Shown here: positions 23,681 through 33,902 of the stretch, piece after piece
Position numbering within the stretch: position 1 is the first letter of the stretch
Layout: each line of letters opens with the position of its first letter
Source: Amphimedon queenslandica
Lineage: Eukaryota > Porifera > Demospongiae > Haplosclerida > Niphatidae
Reading direction: 5' to 3'
DNA: 38,032 nucleotides
Assembly: GCF_000090795.2 (NCBI RefSeq)
Contig: NW_003546458.1
Span: 121,669 to 159,700 of the forward strand
Program-made: the position numbers and the translations under genes
Notes under the pieces: generated by a model
The model's input: the letters and a program-made list of their open reading frames with translations, nothing else
Database searches by the model: none
Told to the model about the DNA's origin: nothing

Positions 23681-24480
23681 ATGCAGGTTAGTTATGGTAC
23701 AGACTAGCTGATGAACTAAGTATCTTTGCAAGACACATGTACTATACAATAATGAACTGTAAACTACTCTAATTTTTAGTACCAACGAAGTCATGCAGCT
23801 TCATTTGCAACTGATCCTAACCCAATATATGGAGGATTTGATAGAGATATTTATCGACCAGTTAGTCCTCTAAGTCCTCTTCTTCATAATAATGCTGTTC
23901 CGGCACCTGTTATTGAGAATCAGTATCACTCAGTCCCTAGTGGCCCAAGATCTGAACAGGAGGTGAGCCCTTTGCTGTTATGATGGATCTTTTCCACAAC
24001 TATATATACTTTCAGTTTGTATTAGGCTTTTGTGAAATTTGATAGATGTTATAGTCTTATAATAATAATCAGATTATGGCTTTGTTATAGATAAGAGGAG
24101 GATTTGCAGTCAATACACAAAGGCTGCATCTCGCAGCATTCATAATGACCATTGTTTGTCTTTCTCTAACATGCGGCCTTACTATTCCGTGTGCAGGTGC
24201 TATTTTCTGTTGTCTACGCAAGGTATATTACAAATGAGTATTCAAGAGAATGCTCCTAATCCATCCCATTTATAGATCTATGTTTGTGTGTAGGCAGTGT
24301 AGTATTAATTAGATTTATTTTTTGTTTGTTTAGGCATCCAATGCTAAAACTATGAGTCAAAGAAGAACTTACATGAAAATTGCATTCATCAGCAGTGCTT
24401 TCTATGTTGTGATCCTGACAGTTTTAATTTTGATGGCTGCAAACATAGGATTGCTGGTCGGAGGTGGCCTATTTAACTGA
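23681..24480 (+). CDS. Small two-transmembrane protein (155 aa), dispanin-like topology
   Basis: Four exons join in frame: 23681-23686, 23780-23962, 24091-24222, 24334-24480. The first exon is only ATG CAG. The N-terminal 70 residues are polar with several tyrosines and prolines. Then come a hydrophobic helix (FIMTIVCLSLTCGLTIPCAGAIF), a Cys-Cys pair with a basic loop (CCLRKASNAK, QRRTYMK) and a second hydrophobic helix to the C-terminus. No signal peptide. Two TM segments joined by a short basic loop with juxtamembrane cysteines recall CD225/dispanin (IFITM-like) proteins, but the family's loop signature is not clear, so the function is unassigned. It is divergent from UTP14. Confidence 0.7.
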
Positions 24481-25123
24481 ACCTAATATTATTAAGCTGT
24501 ATAATGCCTTAGTACTAACAAAATACCTATACTTAGGCTACTAGACTAATTGTTATTTTCCTTTCCCATTAATGTTTTAAAATACCAGATCAAGATTGGG
24601 GCAAGCCTAAAAGGCCTCACATCATGAGAAAACTGTAGGAAGTGTGCCTGCTGATTTGTAAAAGACAAAGGCGTCTCCGGCAGCAAGAGCTCCAAGTAAC
24701 CAAAAACTCATCTTCATTGATGTAAATGCTGATGAGACTCAAGGAACATTTTGCCCATAGCACCTCAATTATTGCTAAAGGGATTTGTAGGAAATAAATA
24801 AAGAGCAAGAAATAGTTGCCTAAGTGACTTACCTAGTTGTGATGTGTAGATCTTTATCAGTAAGACTACAATGACATGAAGATAGCTGCATGCATAACGT
24901 TTTGTGGCTTGCTTAGGCTCACCCTATTTTTCTCTATTAATTAAAAATAACACAAGAGTAATTTTTATAGTAACACTAAGCTATTATAGTAAAGTTGATC
25001 CAACTATTGATTTCCTTTTAAGGAAGTAAATACTATATGGCTTACATTGCCAGTGAGTTGTACATTCCATCAAAGATACAGTTTTGCTGAATCTACAGCC
25101 TTTCAGAGGAAGAAAAGATCATT
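24481..25123. other. Intergenic, nothing recognised
   Basis: About 640 bp between the two-TM protein gene and receptor 1. There is no splice-linked open frame, clear repeat or RNA gene. A 63-codon minus-strand frame here has no recognisable features. It presumably holds the receptor 1 promoter. Confidence 0.5.
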
Positions 25124-28100
25124 ATGGCAGCAGTTCTTACTCTGATTGTCCTTTTATTTCCATACCTAGCTCACTGTCAGCCCTATTCTTTTGTTACTGA
25201 TCCATCAAGTGAGTCTCAGCCAATATACGTGATAGTAGAAGAGGGAAACAATGTGTCACTGTACTGCTCTGTATTCAATGAGGGTGCTGGCTCAAATGGA
25301 GAGTATATTAGGACAACATGGCAATCCAAAAGACCTGTTGACAGTGCCTTTGAAACTGTACCTTTTGCTTCTGGTGTTTCAGCAGGGCCAGACTATCTTA
25401 TAGCTAAAGCAGAGGTCACTGAGCCATCTGGTACTAGAACTAACTTTACCCTTTTAAATTTTACAGCTGAGTTCAATATGATATCATTTCGATGTGGGCA
25501 AGTAAATGAAGATGCAAGATTTTTCACATTAGGTTTACCAGGTAAAATATAGTGGTAATATTCAAATAAGATATTAGTGCTTTTCATTAGTGAGCCCATC
25601 TCTTCTGGCAAGTGATTTCATTCAAACAGTGGTTGAAGGTGAGGATATAACTATTAACCTACAATCAGTAGAAGGAGGACCTGATGTATTCCCTCCCTTC
25701 ATTTCATCACAACTGTCATATAATGGCAATCCTCTGTCTAACAATGAAGGAATAATTACTGTTAATGATTATAATGTATCCTTTACTAATGTACAGCGTA
25801 ATTATTCAGGTAACTATACTTTAGCTGTCAGTAATGATGCAGGGGCATCTAACTCTACCTTTATACTAAATGTACTGTGTAAGTGCCTTTGTAAATCTGA
25901 ACAACTCTCATCATACTCTTTATCTTTAGTCTCAGCAGAAGCTACATTGGTAGGTTCTAATATTCAATATATTCAGTCGGGCAGTTTTGTGACAATATTC
26001 TTATTTGCTAATGTGAGTGGTAATCCAGTCCCAACTGTTACCTGGACTGCTCCTAATAATAATACAATAACTACTGGAGGAAGATTTACCGTGAACAATA
26101 TGACTGGAGTATTATCAATTACTGGTTTCACATCAGATGATAATGGAACATATACTAGTATTGTTGGCAATGGTATAGGATTGTCATTAGTTAATACAAT
26201 ACAACTAATACTGGCAGGTATTGTGACATTATGTATGTGTATATATCATTTTTATCTCTCAGTACCTCCTGGTCCTCCTGTTGGATTAAGTGTGACTAAT
26301 ATTACAGATACTAGTGTTAGATTGAATTGGTCTCTTCCTATTAATCTTGGGACTCCAGCTCTTACTTANNNNNNNNNNNNNNNNNNNNNNNNNNNNNNNN
26401 NNNNNNNNNNNNNNNNNNNNNNNNNNNNNNNNNNNNNNNNNNNNNNNNNNNNNNNNNNNNNNNNNNNNNNNNNNNNNNNNNNNNNNNNNNNNNNNNNNNN
26501 NNNNNNNNNNNNNNNNNNNNNNNNNNNNNNNNNNNNNNNNNNNNNNNNNNNNNNNNNNNNNNNNNNNNNNNNNNNNNNNNNNNNNNNNNNNNNNNNNNNN
26601 NNNNNNNNNNNNNNNNNNNNNNNNNNNNNNNNNNNNNNNNNNNNNNNNNNNNNNNNNNNNNNNNNNNNNNNNNNNNNNNNNNNNNNNNNNNNNNNNNNNN
26701 NNNNNNNNNNNNNNNNNNNNNNNNNNNNNNNNNNNNNNNNNNNNNNNNNNNNNNNNNNNNNNNTTTTGACAACTTTAGCCCAGACACTGTACTTTGGCCC
26801 AATTTTTTAACACCTTAAAAATTTGTAAAAAATTAATTTTGGTCAGAATTAGCTCAAAATTTAAAAACAACATAGAAACATGTATACGTATTAGACAAAA
26901 TTATTAAGATGAAGAATTTTTACTTTGTCATTTTTGGCAAAATTTGGTTCATGAGACTGTACTACAGTACAGGGACTTTGGCCCAATTTTTGAGCAACTT
27001 TGAAAATTTATAAAAAATCTAATTTTGGTCGGAATAAGTTAAAAATTTAGAAACAATATAACAAGCGTAACTGTGTAAAAAATATTCCTATAATTGATTT
27101 CACCACCTTGCAATAATAACTGGATTTTATTAAGACTTATTGAGGCTCTCTCTGCCTTCTAATGCTTCTAGAAAAGTCTTTAGACAGTATCTCTATGTTC
27201 TCTTGCTGTTAGAAAGTACTTCACTTTGTCCCATGTTCAAGCCGCCATTTTGTTTGCCGTGACCACACCCACTACGTAAGGAGCGTGGGCGGGTGGTTGC
27301 TAAGGCTTATGAATTTTGTTATTTCTCCAATACAACATGTATAGAAGAAATGTAAGTGTGGACATACAAATATATATATATATATATATACAAACATCGC
27401 ACGTGGGTGAAATCAATTATAGGAACGACCTGGGGGCTACGCCCCCAGGTCGTTAAAAAACATGTATATGTATTAGAAAAAAATTGTAAAAATAATGAAT
27501 TCTCATCTTGTCATTTTTGATGAAATTTGTTTCATGACCCTATACTATATAGTACAAGGATATTTCTGAGCAACTTTAAAAAATATGAGGGAATTATTTA
27601 ACTAGTAATAATTTTTGATAGCAAACCTTAAACCCTATGTGTAAATGATCATTACTAATACAATTTGATTTCAATAGGTATTCCATCATCTCCAGTGATA
27701 GTCTCTACCACCATCATACCTGAATTCATAATACTAAGACTTAGCACACTATTTCCTGGTGACACTAGTATTAGCTTTATTGTTGATATCACTGATTCAG
27801 AATCTCTAATAACCAGTGTATCAGATGAGTTCACTAACTATCAGTCTAACAGTATTGTTAGTATTAATATTAGTATACCTAATGGTGGACTAGTATCAAT
27901 AAGTACACTAGCATTAAATCAATATGGAGCATCTAATGAAACAATGATTGAAGGATTCCTTAATGTACCACCAAGTGAGATGATCAAGATACTGTGTAGT
28001 TCATCATATAGACAAATTTTACTTATGTTACAGGTCCTATTGTACCAACACCAAAAACTACAGTCGTTTATACCATTAGTACTCCATCTGTTTCTAATGA

Positions 28101-28564
28101 AGTTTCAAGTGGTTAGTACATGTTTAATTCTAAAATGTTGTTTATTTTTTGTACAAGGATTATCAGGTGGTTCTATTGCTGGCATAGCTATCACTGGTGT
28201 AATAGTAACAATAATTATAATCATCATGTTCTTTATTATTATTATACAGCATTTGTACATCAAAAAAGGTAATGAGGATAGTGAGCAATAATTTCATAAC
28301 TGATATTTGTATCATACAGTTAAATCTAATACTGGAGAAGAATTAATAGTTTCTAATAAAACTGATGCATCAACAATTCCTTCAGTACCAAATGAAGCAT
28401 ATGCAACAATTGATTCACTTGTTAATGTACAAGAGAATGTATCTTATTCTTCATTACAACCAAATCAACAAGAATCAATGAGTGGATCTAGAACTACAGG
28501 CAGTACCACTGCAGTACCTGCAGTCTATGAAACAATTAGAATTGAAAATACAGCAACCAGTTAA
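25124..28564 (+). CDS. Receptor 1: Ig/FN3 transmembrane receptor with ITAM-like tail (interrupted by gap)
   Basis: Exons: 25124-25541, 25591-25878, 25930-26217, 26263 into the N run, 27678-27974, 28034-28111, 28158-28268, 28320-28564; all visible junctions are phase 1. A signal peptide (LTLIVLLFPYLAHC) precedes Ig1 with the Cys pair LYC...FRC. Ig2 and Ig3 keep the Ig strand pattern (YSGNYTLAVSN, NGTYTSIVGN) but lack the cysteines. An FN3 start (PPGPPVGLSV...LNWS) enters the gap, and a second FN3-like exon of 297 nt follows it. The TM exon (GIAITGVIVTIIIII) leads to a tail with YATI-x11-YSSL, an ITAM-like pair (VSYSSL also fits an ITIM), and a third site YETI. Expected role: cell-surface recognition with SH2-dependent signalling; ligand unknown. 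The missing 395 nt may hide one exon or more. Confidence 0.75.
26369..26763. other. Assembly gap (395 N)
   Basis: The run of N starts inside the first FN3 exon of receptor 1 and ends in palindrome-family repeat sequence. Repeats on its right edge suggest a failed assembly through repeats. The true length may differ. Confidence 0.98.
26764..27060 (-). repeat. Palindrome-family repeats, minus orientation
   Basis: At least one and a half units in reverse orientation. Core ACTGTACTACAGTACAGG near 26960, preceded by ATTTTTGGCAAAATTTGG and CATGTATACGTATTAGAC, followed by TTTTTGAGCAACTTTGAAAA. Same family as 11755-11940. It lies in the intron between the two FN3 exons of receptor 1. Confidence 0.65.
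27085..27425. mobile_element. Non-autonomous element with 20-bp perfect terminal inverted repeats
   Basis: The left end TTCCTATAATTGATTTCACC is repeated exactly in inverse at 27406-27425. The 341-bp body has a GC-richer centre (27240-27300) and a TA microsatellite (27369-27390). No coding capacity. Target duplication not clear. Confidence 0.6.
27424..27454. repeat. GC-rich perfect hairpin
   Basis: Two perfect 14-bp arms (AACGACCTGGGGGC and its inverse) around a 3-nt TAC loop. It abuts the right end of the element at 27085-27425 and contrasts sharply with the AT-rich intron around it. Function unknown; possibly a transposon end structure. Confidence 0.8.
27465..27580 (-). repeat. Palindrome-family repeat fragment
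   Basis: Shares CATGTATATGTATTAG, GTCATTTTTGATGAAATTTG and a degenerate core TATACTATATAGTACAAGGA with the reverse-oriented copy at 26764-27060. A partial unit, just before the second FN3 exon of receptor 1. Confidence 0.6.
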
Positions 28565-28685
28565 TGTGCTATATGTGCTATATTTGGTTATTGAGTTTAA
28601 AATTAAGGTGAATTTATTTATGGGGGAGGGTCAGGCCACTGTACCTAAAACAACTTCCTATCATAGCATAGTTACAGTTTACAAG

Positions 28686-30780
28686 ATGTTGCTGCTCCTT
28701 TTTACTCTTATTACAACTATTTCAGCTACAGATAATGGGACTCGTAAGTTCTTAATGGTATGTGACATGAAGAACAATTTCATCCCCTTGTAGGAAGTAT
28801 TTCCCTTCCATCTGCTAACATTCACCCTCCAGATTCTTTCATTCCTATCAGCAGCCAGTCCATTGAGCTAAACTGTACTGGGGTAGGGGTACTTCGATGG
28901 TACAGAGGTTACAATTTTGATGCACCTCTTGACAAATTGACCCAGCTTCTTGAAGAGGGTATATTGTCATTAAAGATTGACCTAACTAAAGATGGATATA
29001 GTCATGGCTCAGATGACAGAAATCGTGCTTATTTTTGCACTGCTACTAATACATTTGGTGTGGCTAGAAGTAGAACAATACAGACAGCATGTAAGATTGT
29101 AAACTTGTTTACTGAATATAAGTTTTGTAGATGCATAAGAATGCATCAAAATTTCTACAACAATACACAAAGCTGCTTTTGTAAAAAACACATTGTTGTG
29201 AGAAAGCTGCTTATGTAAACATAAGTACCATTAGCATAATTTTTAAAATTCCCTATTCTTTTGTCATAGATTTTAAAGGTTTTGGTGATATTGATAACAC
29301 AACAGTCATAGTTAGACTAGGGGAAGCAGTGGCTCTATTCTGTAATGTGACACAGCGACCTATACCTACCATTGTATGGTATAAGAATGACACAATTATA
29401 GTAACTAATACAGTCAATGGAAATCCAAAGTCTATATTGTTAGATGATGGACAGTATTTAGTTATATATAATTTGGTTGATGATGATGTAGCTGCTACAT
29501 ATAAATGTGGTGTTACTAATGTTGTTAATCCACAGAATTCAAGTCACAAGTATACATTGAATAAAGGTATGCTCCCTTCTCCTCCTTATATTCCTTGTCC
29601 TCTCTATTCATCTCTTCTTTCTTTCCAGTCAATACAATACCTGGTGGGTTTTTAGTATATCGTCCTCCAATTGCCAATCAGTTTGTTGCACCTCATCAAA
29701 ATGTTTCATTTTATTACATTGCTGCAACTAATTCCAGTGATGATGGAAATGGTACACTAGCTGCTGCTGCTGGAAATATTGTTAACTCTACAGCACAAGA
29801 TCATTACTTACTTAGAGTAAGGCTCAACAATGAAGGAACATCAAGGTCTAGTCTTGTTTTGTTTTTGACTCAAAATGGTATTACAGTTGATGGTTCTATG
29901 TTAGAAGTAGCATACACTGTTGTAGGTTAGCCATACAATATAAATAAAAAAAGTAATTATATTTTTTATCACTCTATTTCAGAGCCACTTACTGTCACAC
30001 AACTTTCTATGACAGTAAACTCTACATTATTTCATCGATTTGAATCAGAAAGCATCATCTTTACTTGTGCAGCTACTGGCACTAATATTACATTAAGGTG
30101 GTACTTCAATGGACTACCATTGATTAATGACAAGAATACACTTGTACTAAGTGATCTCACAGCATCTAGTGCAGGAGTATATCAATGTTTCTGGGATGGA
30201 GTCTTTGATACAGATAAGGAGTCTATCTCCTGGGCTCTGCAAGTATTACCTAGTGAGTGAATAGTCTATATAGCTATGTCCTATAAACTGTGTGATCATC
30301 ATATGTAACATGCAATGATGTTGGTTTGTTCTTAGGTACTAGTCCTACCAGCAGAGGTGAGAAAGTAAATTTATGCATTGGTATCAAATAAAATGACTAT
30401 ACATATTACATAGCCTTGTCAAATGAAGCTATTATTGGAATATTGTTTGCTGTTAATCTGCTACTAATATTAGTGATAGTGTCTATGATCATTATATTCT
30501 TCAAATTTATCCGACAAGGTAATACTACATTTTACATAGTTTAGCTTACTCATATGCTATTCCAGATAATAATAATAATAAATCTACTACTGGTACTACT
30601 AATGAAGAAGATGAGCCACAGTCAGTACAAAATGAAGCATATGGTATACATAATAAATTTATGAACCAAGAATCTATAATCACAAAAGATGATTCTTATG
30701 AGTCACTATCCCCTCCTCTTCCTCCTCCTTCTCCTCCTGTATATTCAAATGTAATACAAGTCACAGAAACATTGGTCTAA
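28686..30780 (+). CDS. Receptor 2: four-domain Ig-type receptor with proline-rich tyrosine tail
   Basis: Eight exons, all internal junctions phase 1: 28686-28743, 28794-29090, 29270-29566, 29629-29925, 29983-30252, 30336-30356, 30414-30518, 30566-30780 (519 aa). Exon 1 is a signal peptide (MLLLLFTLITTIS). Three consecutive domain exons are each exactly 297 nt. Domains 1, 2 and 4 have Ig cysteine pairs (LNC...YFC; LFC...YKC; FTC...YQC); domain 3 (exon 4) has none and is an atypical Ig-like domain. A short stalk exon is followed by a TM exon (GILFAVNLLLILVIVSMIIIFF). The tail has AYGI, YESL, a proline run and YSNV; YESL-x11-YSNV resembles an ITAM pair, and YSN also fits a GRB2 SH2 site. Likely a surface recognition receptor; ligand and kinase partners unknown. 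It may also splice into the orphan tail cassette downstream. Confidence 0.8.
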
Positions 30781-30902
30781 CTGTTTTATGAATGTAACTA
30801 CTTATTTGTGTTCAGTAATCAGTATTTATTTTGCATTAACTAATGTAATGTTGAGAAGTATGTCATGACACACACCTCAATTCCTCCCACTCTGATAATT
30901 GT

Positions 30903-31050
30903 ATGACACTGACAATGGCAGGGTTGCTCTTGATTCTATCTCTATCTCTACTTCAATTGGCTCTGGCTGAAGATGTTATTTATCAACCTTTAAAGAAAGG
31001 ACAAGAAGTAGCACTGGCTCCTCTGATGAAACAAATACAATCAACCTCAG
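30903..31050 (+). pseudogene. 5' fragment of the alpha/beta-hydrolase gene
   Basis: Starts like the intact hydrolases (MTLTMAGLLLILS, signal peptide, AEDVIYQPLKKGQE) and has the same upstream sequence as the copy at 34143 (TATGTCATGACACAC, CTCAATTCCTCCCACTCT). It has lost 45 nt or so after GTAGCACTG relative to the intact copies, and it breaks off at AACCTCAG near 31050, where receptor-tail sequence begins. The nucleophile elbow and catalytic residues are absent. The open frame continuing to 31157 reads the TM exon out of frame and is not a credible protein. Confidence 0.8.
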
Positions 31051-31060
31051 GTTGTACAAG

Positions 31061-31444
31061 AATTATCAAGTGGTTCTATTGCTGGTATAGCTATGACTGG
31101 TATAATTGTAACATTTGTTATTATCATTATACAGCATTTGTACATCAGAAAAGGTAATCATGATAGTGTGCAACAATTAAAAAATGACTTTTATTACAGT
31201 TAAATCTATTACTGGAGGAGAAGTAATACTTTCTAATAAAACTGATGTATCAACAATTTCTTCAGTACCTAATAAAACATATGCAACAATTGATTCACTC
31301 GTTAATGTACAAGAGAATGTATCCTATTCTTCATTACAACCAAATCAACAAGAATCAGTCAGTGGATCTAGAACTGCAGGCAGTACCACTGCAGTATCTG
31401 CAGTCTATGAAACAATTAGAATTGAAAATACAACAACTAGCTAA
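31061..31444 (+). CDS. Orphan TM + ITAM-like tail cassette
   Basis: Two exons, 31061-31153 and 31200-31444, duplicated from the last two exons of receptor 1. Both keep splice sites and phase 1 borders and have no lesion. The TM exon reads SGSIAGIAMTGIIVTFVIIII. The tail keeps YATI-x11-YSSL and YETI. Over the 26 codons spanning the ITAM-like pair, the copies differ by two synonymous changes only, while the remaining tail has about a dozen amino-acid differences. No ectodomain precedes it: the hydrolase fragment ends just upstream. In-phase splicing from receptor 2 exon 5 (30252) or 6 (30356) would give that receptor a different tail. Could instead be a relic of the block duplication. Confidence 0.5.
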
Positions 31445-31611
31445 TGTGCTATATGTGCTATATTTGGTTATTGAGTTTAAAATAAAATTTTGAATGAATT
31501 TATTCATTCATGGGGGAGGTGATCACTGTACCTAAGAATAACTTCCTTAGCCAATATTTGAGGATGTTTCCATCATAATTATTCTATTATAGCATAGCTA
31601 CAGTTTACGAG

Positions 31612-33787
31612 ATGTTGTTCCTCATTATAACTCTTATTACAACTATTTCAGCTACAGATAATGGCACTGGTAAGCTCTTAAAACATGTTCTATAGTGCAT
31701 GTATGTGAAATCAAGCAACAATTTCATTCCCATTCTTAATTTTGCAGGAAGTATTTCCCTTCCATCTGCTAACATTCACCCTCCAGATTCTTTCATTCCT
31801 ATCAGCAGCCAGTCCATTGAGCTAAATTGTACTGGGGTAGGAGTACTTCGATGGTACAGAGGTTACAATTTTGATGCACCTCTTGACAAATTGACTCAGA
31901 TTCTTGAAGAGGGTATACTATCATTAAAGATTAACCTAACTGAAGATGGATACAGTAAAGGCTTGGATGACAGAAATTGTTCTTATTTTTGCACTGCTAC
32001 TAATACATTTGGTGTGGCTAGAAGCAGAGCAGTACAGACAGCATGTAAGTAATGTTGTTAATTCACGTGAACAATCAATATGCTTTTAGCATCATAAACT
32101 GCTTAATCATAGTGTATTTAAGCATCTAAAGTAGATTTATATAGTTAGGATAATATTATTTTTCACACTATATAAACTTTTTCCTTCATTATAATTGTTA
32201 TTATTATTATTATTTTATTAGTGGTTGAAGTTGTCACACAAAGCCATTTGTTATTTGAGCATTATCTTTATTTGTTATAGATTTTAAAGGTTTTGGTGAC
32301 ATTGATAATACAATTGTCATAGTTAAACTGAATGAAGCAGTGGCTCTATTCTGTAATGTGACACAGCGACCTGTGCCTACCATTGTATGGTATAAGAATG
32401 ATAAAATCATAGTGCCTGATGCAGCCAGTGCTACAAGTCCTAAGTATACACTATTAGATGATGGACAGTATTTAGTTATATATAATTTGGTTGATGATGA
32501 TGTAGCTGCTACATATAAATGTGGTGTTACTAATGTTGTTAATCCACAGAATTCAAGTTACAAGTATACATTGAATAAAGGTATGCTCCCTTCTCCTCCT
32601 TATATTCCTTGTCCTCTCCATTCATCTCTTCTCTCTTTCCAGTCAATACAATACCTGGTGGGTTTTTAGTATATCGTCCTCCGATTGCCAATCAGTTTGT
32701 TGCACCTCATCAAGATGTTTCATTTTATTACATTGCTGCAACTAATCCCAGTGGTAATGGAAATGGTGGTACACAAGTTGCTGCTGCTGGAACTATTGCT
32801 AAACCTATAGCAACAGATCATTACTTGCTTAGAGTAAGGCTCAATAATGAAGGAGCATCAAGGTCTAGTCTTATTTTGTTTTTAACTCATAATGGTATTA
32901 CAGTTCATGGTTCTATGTTAGAAGTAGCATATACTGTTGTAGGTTAGCAAATTATATGCATATATGTATATTCTTAATATATTCTCTATTTCAGAGCCAC
33001 TTGCTGTCACACAACTTTCTATGATAGCAAATTCTACATTATTTCATCGATTTGAATCAGAAAGCATCATCTTTAATTGTGCAGCTACTGGTACTAATAT
33101 TACATTAAGGTGGTACTTCAATGGACTACCATTGATTAATGACAAGAATACACTTGTACTAACTGATCTCTCAGCATCTAATGTAGGAGTATATCAATGT
33201 TTCTGGGATGGAGTCTTTGATACAGATAAGGAGTCTATCTCCTGGGCTCTGCAAGTATTACCTAGTGAGTCCATATAGGCATAATCTGTATGCCTACATT
33301 TTTTTGGTGTTAATTTTTAATTGTATTTGATTTATAGATTCCAGTCCTACCAAAGATGTCAGAGGTGAGGAAATAAACAAAATAATGTGGGATATCAAAT
33401 TGACTTAAATCTATTGTAATAGCCTTGTCACATGAAGCTTTCACTGGAATTTTGTATGGTGTTGATTTGCTGCTAATAGTAGTGATAGTGGTTATTATTG
33501 TTGCTGTCTTTTTATACATCAGAAAAAGGTACTTGTACTAGCTGCAGTTTATAGACTAGCTTATATACTATTATGCTAGGCTATGTAATTACAAATCTGC
33601 TACTACTAATGAAGAAGATGAGCCACAGGCAGCACAAAATGAAGCATATGGTATACGTGATGAATTTATGAACCAAGAATCTATAATCACAGAAGACAAT
33701 GAATCTTATGAGTCACTTTCCTTTTCTCCTCCTCCTCCTCCCCCTCCCCCTCTTCCTCCTCCTCTTCCTGCTTCTATTCAAACGTAA
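31612..33787 (+). CDS. Receptor 3: paralogue of receptor 2 with shortened tail
   Basis: Eight exons: 31612-31669, 31748-32044, 32281-32580, 32643-32942, 32995-33264, 33338-33364, 33423-33528, 33580-33787 (521 aa). Same architecture as receptor 2: signal peptide, Ig domains 1, 2 and 4 with cysteine pairs, Cys-less domain 3, stalk, TM (LLLIVVIVVIIVAVFLY), tail. Domain exons 3 and 4 are one codon longer (300 nt) and hold clusters of changes. The TM-tail junction has moved to phase 2 on both sides, so the tail is no longer exchangeable with the phase 1 cassettes. The tail keeps AYGI, YESL and a longer proline run. Near 33770 a shift relative to receptor 2 removes the final YSNV and gives a TAA at 33785, leaving a single YxxL rather than a pair. 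Probably functional; partner unknown. Confidence 0.8.
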
Positions 33788-33902
33788 TACAAATCACAGA
33801 GACATTCGTCTAATTATTTTTGATAGTAACTTATTTGTTCAGTGTTCATTTTTGCATTAAAAGTTATTCATTATTGGTTTATTGTAATGCTGAACAGAAG
33901 TA

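Noticed and set aside
24617..24808. 63-codon minus-strand open frame between the two-TM gene and receptor 1
   Set aside because: No splice partners, no recognisable domain and a length expected by chance.
27424..27454. GC-rich hairpin as a transcription terminator
   Set aside because: Intrinsic hairpin terminators are bacterial; this lies within an intron of a eukaryotic gene.
30903..31157. An 84-codon open frame joining the hydrolase signal peptide to tryptophan- and tyrosine-rich sequence
   Set aside because: After 31050 it reads the receptor TM exon in the wrong frame and runs across its splice donor; it is a by-product of the duplication junction.
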